Part shown: in pieces, positions 1 through 7,824 of the stretch | How positions within the stretch are numbered: position 1 is the stretch's first letter | Layout: every line of letters begins with the position of its first letter | Virus record (IMG/VR): IMGVR_UViG_3300048587_001167 | Location: 1-33,977 of that record | Strand: one strand, 5' to 3' | From: a virus | DNA: 33,977 nucleotides | Made by a program: the position numbers and the translations under genes | Notes under the pieces: model-generated | The model's database searches: none | What the model was told of the DNA's origin: nothing | Seen by the model: only the letters and a program-made list of their open reading frames with translations

Positions 1-2304
1 ATGAGCTTTCAGACGGCATTCAACAAAAAAAGCGCGGCCGCGAATTTTCCCGACAACGGCCTGAACGGGCCGCAGGATTACGAGAACCGCAGCCTGCTGC
101 ATCTGGCGGCTGGAAAAAACGACACAGAGGAAGTCGCGCGGCTGCTGCGCCTCGGCTGTAACCCCAACCAACCCGATAAAGAAGGACGAACGCCGCTGTT
201 CGACGCCGTACTGGCTTCCGCCTATGACGTCATCCCGCTGCTGGTCGCGGGCGGCGCGGATTTTACCGAGCGGAATTACAACCGGCAGACACCTTTTGAC
301 GCCGCCATCGCGCAAGGACAAAACGCGGAACAGCTGGCGCGGCTTATCGAGCTTGGCGCACCCGTCAACTCCGGTGACGGCAGGGGCACCGCCATGCACA
401 GCGCCGCCCGCGCCAACAAGCCGGACGCAATCCGGTTTCTGGCGTCACTGGGGCTTTCGATGGACGACACGGATCACGACAACGCCACGCCCTTGCATGT
501 GGCGGTGGTTTACGGGGCGGAAGACGCCGTGCACACCCTGTTATCAGGCGGTTGCCAGCCGAACCCCGTGGATAATTCCGGTGATACGCCGTTCTATCTC
601 GCCGTGGACGAAAACATGGAAGAAATGGTGGAACTGATGCTGACCTTTCCACAGATCGCTGAAAACGCCGACCGCTTCATATCTGATTTCCGTTTTTTCA
701 CCCCGCTGATGGCGGCGACGCACAGAGGCAGACACCGGCTCATGCGCATACTGCTGGACAACGGGTGCAGCCCCAACCGTGTCGATTCATCCGATAAAAA
801 CTGCGCCTATCTCGCGGTTGAAAACAACGATGCGCAAGCGCTGTTGATCCTGATTGAACATGGCGCAGACACCGGCCGGGCGCGCCCTGCCTCCAGAAAC
901 CGCGTACCCATGATCCACTATCCCGCCGAACACGGGGGGATCCGTATCTTTGATATTCTGGCCGAGGCCGGCGCCGACATCGATGCGCGGGACGCCTTTC
1001 AAAAAACCGCCCTGCACAAGGCAGCGACCATGCCCATCGCGGACCACATCCGGCAGATTCTGGCGCGCAAGCCCGACATCAACGCCGTTTGTGAATCGGG
1101 TCACAGGCCGCTCGACCTGTTAATGCACCAGAACGGTGAAAACGACAACGAGCCCTATGACGAAGATCGCGCAGCGGCGATCATGCTGCTGCTGGACGCG
1201 GGTGCCGATGTGAACGCCAGTCCCGCCGGCACGGTGGATGAAGCGCCCCTGTATTACGCCATCCTGCGCGACAATCCGGAGATTGTCGCAAAGATGCTTC
1301 AGAACAAAGCCGATCCGAACGTCGGGCGCAAGGCAACGCCGGGACTACCTGCGCTGTCGTCGCTCCAGCTCTGCGCCATCCGCGGAAAATCCTCGTCCTG
1401 CCCGCTGCTGGCGGCGGCGGGCGCCGATATCGGTATCATCGGCAATGATCAGAGAACCCTGCTGCATCTCTGCGCGCGCTGGGGCAACACCGCTATGGCG
1501 CAATGGCTTGTTGATTCATATCCCGATATCATCGATATCGACGCCGCCGACAGCAACGGCCAGACGGCCCTGCACCTTGCCTGTGATTTTGGCCATACGG
1601 ATGTCGCATGCCTGCTGGTCGCGGCAGGTGCAAACCTGCTGGTGGAAGACGCCGACGGCTTTAACGGCATCCACCACGCGGCCATGTCAAAGATGAATGA
1701 ACTTATCCCCCGCATGCACCTCGCCGCCGGGGGGGAAATCGACTGGAACATACCCCACGCCGTAACCGGCGAAACGCCGCTGCATCTGGCCGCACACGAA
1801 AGAAAACAGGGGCCGATCGAGGACCTGATCGCACTTGGCGCAGATCTGACGGCGCTCAACGCGGAAGGATACATGCCGCTGCACAACGCCATACTCGCCA
1901 ACGAGGCTTCCGTCATGGCGCTGCTGGCAAGGGAGATGAAGAATAAGGATATTGCCCTGAACGATATCACGATCAGCGACGGCTGGACGTTCCTGCATCT
2001 GGCGGCGGGACAGTCAAACCACATGATGACAGCGATTATGGTGGTGCACGGATTCGACGTCAACGCGCAAAAAGACAACGGCGACACCGCCCTGCACATC
2101 GCCGCCGGTTGCGGCCATACCCGCACCGTGGAATTTCTGCTCAACAACAAAAAAACCAACATCCACATCAAAAACCATGCAGGTCGGACGGCACTCGACA
2201 CGGCGCGCAAAGTATCGCAGACTGCAACCGCAGCCATTCTCGAAAAACGAATGTCCGGCCAGACGGCGCCACCGGCGCCCGCCGCCAAACCCAGACTGCC
2301 GTAA
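1..2304 (+). CDS. Large ankyrin-repeat protein
   Basis: The 767-residue product consists almost wholly of ankyrin repeats from about residue 27 to 745. TPLHxAA-type helices recur (TALHKAAT, TALHLACDFGHTDVACLL, TPLHLAAHE, TALHIAAGCGHTRTVEFLL), joined by G-A-D/N-x-N/D turns. There is no signal peptide or membrane segment, and the last 15 residues are Pro/Ala-rich. Ankyrin arrays bind proteins and have no enzymatic activity, so a cytoplasmic or secreted interaction role is likely but the partner is unknown. The first base of the window is the A of an ATG, so the true start could lie upstream. The next gene begins 8 bases after the stop, suggesting one transcript. Confident as an ankyrin protein; function unknown. 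Confidence 0.9.
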   Translation: MSFQTAFNKKSAAANFPDNGLNGPQDYENRSLLHLAAGKNDTEEVARLLRLGCNPNQPDKEGRTPLFDAVLASAYDVIPLLVAGGADFTERNYNRQTPFDAAIAQGQNAEQLARLIELGAPVNSGDGRGTAMHSAARANKPDAIRFLASLGLSMDDTDHDNATPLHVAVVYGAEDAVHTLLSGGCQPNPVDNSGDTPFYLAVDENMEEMVELMLTFPQIAENADRFISDFRFFTPLMAATHRGRHRLMRILLDNGCSPNRVDSSDKNCAYLAVENNDAQALLILIEHGADTGRARPASRNRVPMIHYPAEHGGIRIFDILAEAGADIDARDAFQKTALHKAATMPIADHIRQILARKPDINAVCESGHRPLDLLMHQNGENDNEPYDEDRAAAIMLLLDAGADVNASPAGTVDEAPLYYAILRDNPEIVAKMLQNKADPNVGRKATPGLPALSSLQLCAIRGKSSSCPLLAAAGADIGIIGNDQRTLLHLCARWGNTAMAQWLVDSYPDIIDIDAADSNGQTALHLACDFGHTDVACLLVAAGANLLVEDADGFNGIHHAAMSKMNELIPRMHLAAGGEIDWNIPHAVTGETPLHLAAHERKQGPIEDLIALGADLTALNAEGYMPLHNAILANEASVMALLAREMKNKDIALNDITISDGWTFLHLAAGQSNHMMTAIMVVHGFDVNAQKDNGDTALHIAAGCGHTRTVEFLLNNKKTNIHIKNHAGRTALDTARKVSQTATAAILEKRMSGQTAPPAPAAKPRLP

Positions 2305-2312
2305 GGAACCAC

Positions 2313-2711
2313 ATGACACGCTTTATCAAGACCGTCCGCGCCGCCATCTTTGCCGCCGTTTTATTCACGGCGGTTTCAGCCGGCGCACAAGACGGCATCC
2401 CCGATCAGGCAGCAGAAGTCGAACAGCCGAAAAATTTCAAAGTCACATCGATCAAGGATTGCTATGACGCCCTGTCACCCGAAGACGCGGCCGATATCCG
2501 CATGAATTACGCCATGCCCTATCAGGAATGCCAGAAACGTCTGGCCGCGCGGCGTCAGGCGCGAAAACTGGCGGAGGATAAACAAGCCGCCGCCGACGCC
2601 ACGCCCGTCACGCCGCGCAATTTCGTCCGCGTCAAGCCATTACCCGCAGACAAGGAAGCTTCCACGCCCGAATCCGAAAAATCCGGCGCGGCGGATGCAA
2701 AAAAAGATTAA
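2313..2711 (+). CDS. Small secreted protein with Cys pair
   Basis: The ATG at 2313 is preceded by AAGGA and begins a clear Sec signal peptide: basic N-terminus, hydrophobic core, SAGA cleavage site near residue 25. The open frame extends further upstream, but those codons overlap the ankyrin gene. The mature protein of about 107 residues carries two cysteines (C50 and C73), the second in an ECQKR motif, followed by an Arg/Lys/Ala-rich helix and a hydrophilic tail. A periplasmic location with a possible disulfide is inferred. No family was recognised. It resembles the next gene in having a signal peptide, a Cys pair, CQ-R/K and a basic helix. It is probably co-transcribed with the ankyrin gene. 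Confidence 0.75.
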   Translation: MTRFIKTVRAAIFAAVLFTAVSAGAQDGIPDQAAEVEQPKNFKVTSIKDCYDALSPEDAADIRMNYAMPYQECQKRLAARRQARKLAEDKQAAADATPVTPRNFVRVKPLPADKEASTPESEKSGAADAKKD

Positions 2712-2731
2712 GTATTTTATCAATTCTTCCA

Positions 2732-2740
2732 TGATATAAT
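2732..2740 (+). promoter_or_regulatory. Extended -10 promoter candidate
   Basis: TGATATAAT is a perfect TATAAT with an upstream TGN extension, 49 bases before the next start codon. No good -35 element lies 17 bases upstream. The second secreted-protein gene may therefore be transcribed independently of the ankyrin operon. Confidence 0.4.
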
Positions 2741-2789
2741 GGACAAAGAACGACAATCGTCGCTCGTTTTTCCGGGGAGAATGATTTAT

Positions 2790-3392
2790 ATGCGCCGTTT
2801 TATCCTGACCTTTGCCGTCCTCGGGCTTCTGGCCCTGCACCCCGCCAGCGCTGCTGCGCAGAACAACGGATTTTCCGGCATCAGCGGCGACACGACAACC
2901 GTCGCCCCCGTGCCGCCCACAGCACCGGCCGCACCCACACCACCGATGGCGCCTATGCCGTCGCTGCCGCCGTCGGGTGCGGCATCAGCACCCGCGCAGA
3001 ATAATGCCGTGCCCAATATCATTGAAAACATCATCGGCGGCAATACATCCGCAGCCCCCGCCGCTGCGGCACCGCAAACAATCGATGCAGAAAAAATCGA
3101 TCCCTGCGCCGCCTATGTCGGCAATTATAACATCTATGCCTCCTGTCAGGATCGCCACCAGAAGCTGGAGCGCATGAAAGAGGCGAAAGAAAAGCGCGCC
3201 GCCGCGCGCAAGAAACCGGAACCAGCGCCCGTTGCCGCTCCTGAGATACAGCAACCAGCCGCGCAAACACCAGCAACACCGGATGCCGCACAACCCACAG
3301 CAACCACTCCGGCCGCCGCCACACCGGACGACAAGAAAACCCCTGAAGAACAAGCGCCGCACAAACTGAAAAAAACCTATAAGGCTGATTAG
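2790..3392 (+). CDS. Secreted Ala/Pro-rich protein with Cys pair
   Basis: Start chosen at the ATG (MRRF) 9 bases after GGGGAGA; an ATG at 2781 abuts that site and is less likely. A signal peptide ends near ASAAA (residues 19-23). The 177-residue mature part begins with a Pro/Ala low-complexity linker (about residues 30-70). A short core follows with C106 and C119 in a CQDRHQ context, then a basic helix and a long Pro/Ala/Thr tail. The core matches the preceding gene in layout, so the two may be diverged paralogs. The linker and tail are typical of envelope-spanning or exported proteins. Function is unknown. Confidence 0.72.
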   Translation: MRRFILTFAVLGLLALHPASAAAQNNGFSGISGDTTTVAPVPPTAPAAPTPPMAPMPSLPPSGAASAPAQNNAVPNIIENIIGGNTSAAPAAAAPQTIDAEKIDPCAAYVGNYNIYASCQDRHQKLERMKEAKEKRAAARKKPEPAPVAAPEIQQPAAQTPATPDAAQPTATTPAAATPDDKKTPEEQAPHKLKKTYKAD

Positions 3393-3410
3393 GAACGGTT
3401 TTTGCCGCAA

Positions 3411-3433
3411 CACCGTGAAACACGGTGAAACAC
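3411..3433 (+). repeat. Tandem GTGAAACAC repeat forming a dyad
   Basis: GTGAAACAC occurs twice in direct orientation with a 10-base period (3415 and 3425). CACCGTG (3411-3417) and CACGGTG (3421-3427) form a perfect inverted repeat over the same bases. It lies about 20 bases upstream of the -35 candidate for the phage-like cluster, so it may be a regulator-binding site. That role is inferred. Confidence 0.5.
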
Positions 3434-3454
3434 TTGATATTGTTCACTTTTTTC

Positions 3455-3483
3455 TTGACTTCAGGTAACATTTCTGGTTGAAT
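3455..3483 (+). promoter_or_regulatory. Candidate promoter for phage-like cluster
   Basis: TTGACT (3455-3460), a 17-base spacer and TTGAAT (3478-3483) match the sigma-70 consensus 5/6 and 4/6. Transcription would start near 3490, giving a leader of about 114 bases before the small terminase gene. The assignment is by eye. Confidence 0.35.
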
Positions 3484-3555
3484 ATACCCATGCTCAAGAA
3501 GTGTCGCTGAGGATTACCGGCGACACGGTTTTAAAAAAATACACACAGATGGAAT

Positions 3556-3595
3556 AAAGCGCGACCGCACATATCAGCGGCCGCGCTTTTGGTTT
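3556..3595 (+). terminator. Terminator-like leader hairpin
   Basis: AAAGCGCG pairs with CGCGCTTT around one A/C mismatch and a CCGC/GCGG inner stem with an 8-base loop, followed by a T-rich tract (TTTTGGTTTTT). It ends only 9 bases before the small terminase ATG. A second hairpin, GTGTCGC/GCGACAC (3501-3526), precedes it. This could terminate upstream transcription or act as an attenuator for the late operon. Confidence 0.5.
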
Positions 3596-3603
3596 TTGCA
3601 CAC

Positions 3604-3870
3604 ATGAAAAAGACACCCCCCAAAGCCACGCCGCGCAAAAAGCCGGCGCGGGCAGCCTTGCGCGAGAAAATAAACGCGCTGGATATCATCAAGGCGCTGG
3701 AGCGTCATGTGCTGGGCAAGACGGAAATGACCGCCCTGCAGGTGAGTGCCGCACTGGCGCTGTTGAAAAAAATCCTGCCCGATGTCGTCGATCCCGCGCG
3801 TCTGAAAACGGCCAAGAAAGATAAAACGAAAAAGAAAAGCCACGAAGACGCGCTCGACGACCTGGCTTAA
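3604..3870 (+). CDS. Putative phage terminase small subunit
   Basis: The 88-residue basic protein lies 12 bases upstream of the large terminase gene. Its central helix (MTALQVSAALALLKKILPDV) is typical of short phage small-terminase-like proteins, which carry a T-x-x-Q-x-x-A-A-x-x-L-L-K-K-x-L-P-D pattern. The N- and C-termini are Lys-rich. In this role it would recognise viral DNA and load the large terminase. It is shorter than classical TerS proteins, and no separate helix-turn-helix is obvious, so DNA recognition may be relaxed. The ATG at 3604 has no good Shine-Dalgarno site and follows the leader hairpin closely. The call rests on motif plus position. Confidence 0.65.
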   Translation: MKKTPPKATPRKKPARAALREKINALDIIKALERHVLGKTEMTALQVSAALALLKKILPDVVDPARLKTAKKDKTKKKSHEDALDDLA

Positions 3871-3882
3871 AGGCGGCGAGGT

Positions 3883-5328
3883 ATGAAAGAAAAAGAACGC
3901 GACATCCGTGCGCGGCTGAAAAACGATTTTATCCATTACGCCGAAAAATGCCTGAAGATCCGCACCAAGGAAGGTGCCGTGCGCGCCCTGAAACTGAACA
4001 GCGCGCAGCGTCACGTGCATGACTGTCTGGAAGAACAAACCCGCAAGACCGGCCGCGTCCGCGCCCTGATCCTGAAAGGAAGGCAGCAAGGATGCAGCAC
4101 CTATGTCGAGGCGAGGTTCTACTGGAAAGTCACGCACCAGAAAGGCGTGCGCGCCTTTATCCTGACGCATCTGGACGACGCCAGCCGCAATATCTATCAA
4201 ATGGCGCGGCGGTTCCATGAAAACTGCCCGCCCGCCGTCAGACCCCATGCCGGCCTTTCGAACAGCCGCGAACTGGTCTTCGACCGGCTGGATTCCGGCT
4301 ATCAGGTCGGCACGGCGAAATCGCAAGGTGTCGGGCGGTCGAACACGATTCAATATTTTCACGGCTCCGAAGTCGCCTATTGGGCGAACGCGGCTGACCA
4401 CGTGTCGGGCATCTTGCAGGCTGTCCCCGACATGGCAGGCACCGAAGTGATACTGGAAAGCACCTCGGCCGGTGCTGACGGACTGTTTTACAAACTGTGT
4501 CAGGACGCGCTGCGCGGACGGTCGGAATATATCTTTATTTTCGTACCGTGGTTCTGGCAGGAAGAATACCGCAAGACGCCGCCTGCGGATTTCATGCTGT
4601 CGGCGGAGGAAAAGGAATATAAAAACCTCTACGCCCTCGACGACGCGCAGATGAACTGGCGCCGCACGAAGATATACGAACTGGGCAACGTCTGGACGTT
4701 CCGCCGCGAATATCCGGCGACAGCGGACGAGGCGTTTCATACCGACCAGCCCGGCGCCTTGTGGACGCGCGATATCATCCACAAGAACCGCCGCCACAAA
4801 GACGACCGCCCGCCGATGAAACGCATCGTCGTCGCAGTCGATCCCGCCACGACATCCAACCGCGGCAGCGATGAAACCGGCATTGTGGTTGCAGGTCTGG
4901 GCGACGACGGTCACGGCTACGTGCTAGGCGATTACAGCGGCAAATACACGCCCGCCGAATGGGCCAGCGTCACGGTCAGCCTGTATTACAAATATCAGGC
5001 CGACCGCGTGATTGCCGAAGTCAACCAGGGCGGCGACATGGTGGAACACACCCTGCGCACTTTTGACCCCGGCATCGCGTACAAGGCAGTGCACGCCAGC
5101 CGCGGCAAAATCGCACGGGCGGAACCTGTCGCGGCACTGGACCAGCGCGGCATGATCCATCACGCCGGATTTTTTTCAGCACTGGAAGACCAGATGTGCC
5201 GCTTCGACCCGCTGGACGGCGGCAAAAGCCCCGACCGCGTCGATGCCCGCACCTGGGCCTTCACCGAACTGATGCTGACAGCGAAACCGCCCCCCGCCCC
5301 CCGCATCTGGGGCGGCAGATACATTTGA
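3883..5328 (+). CDS. Phage terminase large subunit
   Basis: This is the 481-residue packaging motor ATPase/nuclease. The Walker A-like loop GRQQGCST is at residues 66-73, and the Walker B/coupling strand VILEST is at 189-194. The RNase H-like nuclease domain starts with the metal-binding D320 in VAVDPATTSNRGSDETG, continues with an AEVNQGGD segment and ends with D454 in DRVDARTWAF. Both domains appear intact and the length is normal for the family. It drives ATP-dependent packaging into proheads through the portal encoded next, and cuts the DNA. A GGCGAGGT site precedes the ATG. High confidence in the family; headful versus cos packaging cannot be told from the sequence. Confidence 0.93.
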   Translation: MKEKERDIRARLKNDFIHYAEKCLKIRTKEGAVRALKLNSAQRHVHDCLEEQTRKTGRVRALILKGRQQGCSTYVEARFYWKVTHQKGVRAFILTHLDDASRNIYQMARRFHENCPPAVRPHAGLSNSRELVFDRLDSGYQVGTAKSQGVGRSNTIQYFHGSEVAYWANAADHVSGILQAVPDMAGTEVILESTSAGADGLFYKLCQDALRGRSEYIFIFVPWFWQEEYRKTPPADFMLSAEEKEYKNLYALDDAQMNWRRTKIYELGNVWTFRREYPATADEAFHTDQPGALWTRDIIHKNRRHKDDRPPMKRIVVAVDPATTSNRGSDETGIVVAGLGDDGHGYVLGDYSGKYTPAEWASVTVSLYYKYQADRVIAEVNQGGDMVEHTLRTFDPGIAYKAVHASRGKIARAEPVAALDQRGMIHHAGFFSALEDQMCRFDPLDGGKSPDRVDARTWAFTELMLTAKPPPAPRIWGGRYI

Positions 5329-5356
5329 CAACACGACAACAACGGAGCCATCACGC

Positions 5357-6565
5357 ATGCGCTGGAATATCTTTTCAAAAGCCGATCCCGAAAAAAAGGC
5401 GAGTGCCGCAGGTCATCTGATGGTGCAACTGGGACAACGACAGCCGCGCTTTACCCCGCGCCAGTTCGACCAGTTGGCGCGCGAAGGTTATGAAAGAAAC
5501 GTCATCGCCTATCGCTGCATCCGGCTGATCGCGCAGAACGCGGCGGCGGTGCCGTTTGCGATTTACCGTGGCCGTGAGGCTAAACGCGTACGCCTGGCCG
5601 ACCATCCCTTGATGAACCTGCTGCGCCGCCCCAACCCGTTGCAGGCGGGGACGGAGATGTTCGAAGCGCTCTACGGCTATTACCTGATCGCGGGCAATAG
5701 TTATATCGAGGCCACGGGCGATCGTGACCGCGCACCGCTGGAACTGTGGCCGCTGCGCCCCGACCGCATGCGGGTTATTCCGGGCGCGCACGGCATTCCC
5801 GACGCCTATCGCTATCAGCTCGGCTCGCAATATATCGACTATCCGGCCGACCCGTTGACAGGTGTCGCGTCCGTGCTGCACCTCAAAACCTTTCATCCGC
5901 TGGACGACTGGTACGGCATGAGCCCGCTGGAAGCCGCCGCCTATTCCATCGACCAGCACAACGACGCCGCGAAATGGAACGCCAGCCTGCTGCAATCCAG
6001 CGGCCGCCCGTCGGGTGCGCTGATCTATAAACCCACCCACCCCGACGGATCCGCCGGTTTGACGGACGAACAGCGCAGCGCACTCAAGGCCGAACTGGAA
6101 TCGTATTTTTCCGGCGCCGAAAACGCAGGGCGCCCCTTGGTGCTGGAAGGCGGTCTTGACTGGCGTGAAATGTCGCTCAGCCCCAAGGACATGGACTGGA
6201 TCGCAGGAAAAGATATTTCGGCGCGTGAAATCGCGCTCGCCTTCCACGTGCCGCCGCAACTGATCGGTGTCGAAGGATCTCTGACCTTCGCCAATTTCGA
6301 ACAGGCGCGCCTCGCGCTGTTCGATGACGCAGTGCTGCCGCTGGTGGCGCATGTGCGGGATGAACTGAATAACTGGCTGGCGCCGCGCTTCGGCGCGGAC
6401 ATCCACATCGATTACGATACCGACGGCGTCGAAGCCCTGTCCCCGCGCCGGGAAAAAGTATGGCAGCGCGTCACCGCCGCCGATTTCATGACCGTCAACG
6501 AAAAACGCCAGACGCTGGGACTACCGCCCATCGCTGGCGGCGACACGCTGGGCTGCACGCCATGA
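5357..6565 (+). CDS. HK97-family phage portal protein
   Basis: The 402-residue protein has the HK97/GTA portal pattern. N-terminal ERNVIAYRCIRLIAQNAAAVPF is followed by HPLMNLLRRPNP, a LWPLRPDRM strand, HLKTFHPLDDWYGMSPLEAAA and a C-terminal GKDISAREIALAFHVPPQLIG. The portal forms the dodecameric ring at one capsid vertex through which DNA is packaged and to which the connector proteins attach. A GGAG site lies upstream of the ATG, and the stop overlaps the next start (ATGA). Length is normal and no disruption is seen. Confidence 0.92.
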   Translation: MRWNIFSKADPEKKASAAGHLMVQLGQRQPRFTPRQFDQLAREGYERNVIAYRCIRLIAQNAAAVPFAIYRGREAKRVRLADHPLMNLLRRPNPLQAGTEMFEALYGYYLIAGNSYIEATGDRDRAPLELWPLRPDRMRVIPGAHGIPDAYRYQLGSQYIDYPADPLTGVASVLHLKTFHPLDDWYGMSPLEAAAYSIDQHNDAAKWNASLLQSSGRPSGALIYKPTHPDGSAGLTDEQRSALKAELESYFSGAENAGRPLVLEGGLDWREMSLSPKDMDWIAGKDISAREIALAFHVPPQLIGVEGSLTFANFEQARLALFDDAVLPLVAHVRDELNNWLAPRFGADIHIDYDTDGVEALSPRREKVWQRVTAADFMTVNEKRQTLGLPPIAGGDTLGCTP

Positions 6566-6840
6566 CCGCCGTTCCCTATCACGACCGCGTCTATCGCGTT
6601 AGCCCCGACATGTGGCTGGTCTGCATGATCGAGGACGAACTGGGATCGATTCCGCAGTTGGCGACACGGCTGGGGTCGGGCACATGGACGCTGTCCGAAC
6701 TGGCCGTCCTGATCCAGATGATGTTGCAAAGTGCGGGCAAGGACGCCGATTACATGGAACTGGGCGACGCCATCATCGCGGCAGGCGCTGAAAAATACCG
6801 CCGCTGCGCCGAAGAATTTTTAAAAGGGATCACCGCATGA
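6562..6840 (+). CDS. GTA gp10 (DUF3356)-like small protein
   Basis: Start at the ATG overlapping the portal stop. The 92-residue product resembles the GTA gp10 / phage tail-chaperone pattern: an E-x-x-L-G-S-I-P-x-L-A-x-R-L-G-S-G segment, then T-L-S-E-L-A-V-L-I-x-x-M-L-x-S-A-G and a C-terminal helix. The same pattern recurs in the gene at 12752, which sits in the normal gp10 position. Here the gene is between portal and protease, a slot that holds a small gene of its own (g3.5) in the Rhodobacter GTA. It may be a paralog recruited for head assembly or a displaced chaperone. The family assignment is by eye and tentative. Confidence 0.5.
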   Translation: MTAVPYHDRVYRVSPDMWLVCMIEDELGSIPQLATRLGSGTWTLSELAVLIQMMLQSAGKDADYMELGDAIIAAGAEKYRRCAEEFLKGITA

Positions 6841-7133
6841 CCGCGACAGAAACCAGCCAATCCTTCGGTGCGGGAGATTTCACCCTGCACGGCATATCCT
6901 TTGCCATGCGTTACGGCACCGGCGGCAACGATATGTTTTTCTATACCATCCGTCACGACGCCAAGGGCGAATGGGAATGCGGCACCGGACACATGGCCGA
7001 CGCCGTGACGCTGGTGCGCGACCGCGTCATCGCGTCTTCGGCCGCCGGAGGCCTTGTTGATTTTTCGCGCGGCGACAAGCGTGTCGATAACGCCCACGTC
7101 GATATTCATTGTGAAAGGAAATTTTCCGCATGA
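6837..7133 (+). CDS. Hypothetical protein in head module
   Basis: The 98-residue protein overlaps both neighbours by 4 bases (ATGA), so it is translationally coupled with the gp10-like gene and the prohead protease. It appears soluble and mixed alpha/beta, with a G-T-G-G-N-D-M-F-F-Y segment, one His-rich C-terminal stretch (VDIHCER) and no signal or membrane segment. No family was recognised. Its place between portal and protease and tight coupling suggest a role in head assembly, but nothing in the sequence proves it. Confidence 0.65.
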   Translation: MTATETSQSFGAGDFTLHGISFAMRYGTGGNDMFFYTIRHDAKGEWECGTGHMADAVTLVRDRVIASSAAGGLVDFSRGDKRVDNAHVDIHCERKFSA

Positions 7134-7792
7134 CCGATTTTCATCATGACCTGCCGTTCGAAATCAAATTCGTCAGCGAAACCGGCGTGTTTGAGGGTTA
7201 CGCCTCCGTCTTCGGTGTCACCGACAGCGTCAATGACCGCATCGCCCCCGGCGCTTTCGACAAGAGCCTCGCCCGACACCGCACCGAAGGCCGCCTGCCG
7301 CCGCTGTTGTGGCAACACGACATGAAAGAACCCATCGGCGCCTGGCGCGAGATGTTCGAGGACAGCCATGGCCTGTTCGTACGCGGAGAATTGTTCGTGA
7401 CCGACATCGACCGCGCGCGCAGCGCGTATAAGCTGATGCGAGAAAATGTCGTCACGGGGCTGTCCATCGGCTATCGCGCCGTGCAATCGCACCGCGACCA
7501 GAAATCCGGCGTGCGCGTCTTGACCGAAATAGAACTGCTGGAAGTGTCCATGGTCACCGCCCCCGCCAACGAACAGGCGCGCGTGATGCGCGTCAAATCC
7601 ATCCTGTCCGGCGGCGGCGTGCCGTCGGAGCGGGAGTTTGAAGCTTTCCTGCGCGACGCAGGGTTAAGCCACAGACAGGCCAAGGGCATGATCGCCCACG
7701 GCTACAAGTCTCTTTCCCACCACGCCCCGCGGGACGCGGACGATACCGAATACTTGCGCGCGCTGGCGCAAACCATCCGCGCACTGACCTAA
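7130..7792 (+). CDS. HK97-type prohead protease
   Basis: The 220-residue protein has the S78/U35 assembly-protease fold. It starts with EGYASVFGVTDSVNDRIAPGAF, then carries the catalytic His in LLWQHD (H63) and the catalytic Ser in TGLSIGY (S112), followed by the EIELLEVSMVTAPANEQA strand. It would cleave the N-terminal delta domain of the capsid protein encoded next during maturation. The extra C-terminal 50 residues (SEREFEAFLRDAGLSHRQAK) are usual in alphaproteobacterial members. Catalytic residues are intact. The start overlaps the previous gene by 4 bases. Confidence 0.92.
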   Translation: MTDFHHDLPFEIKFVSETGVFEGYASVFGVTDSVNDRIAPGAFDKSLARHRTEGRLPPLLWQHDMKEPIGAWREMFEDSHGLFVRGELFVTDIDRARSAYKLMRENVVTGLSIGYRAVQSHRDQKSGVRVLTEIELLEVSMVTAPANEQARVMRVKSILSGGGVPSEREFEAFLRDAGLSHRQAKGMIAHGYKSLSHHAPRDADDTEYLRALAQTIRALT

Positions 7793-7824
7793 AAAATTCA
7801 ACATCCATACAAAAGGACAACAAC

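Noticed and set aside
1449-2312. A 287-codon open frame opposite the ankyrin gene
   Set aside because: Cys/Ser/Arg-rich shadow of regular ankyrin repeats; its length follows from the repeat's codon bias.
3574-4914. A 446-codon open frame on the minus strand opposite the large terminase
   Set aside because: Shadow of the terminase frame caused by third-position GC bias; no motif, and the terminase motifs are intact.
5375-6406. A 343-codon open frame opposite the portal gene
   Set aside because: Antisense to a clear portal protein; Arg/Gln-rich composition without domain signals.
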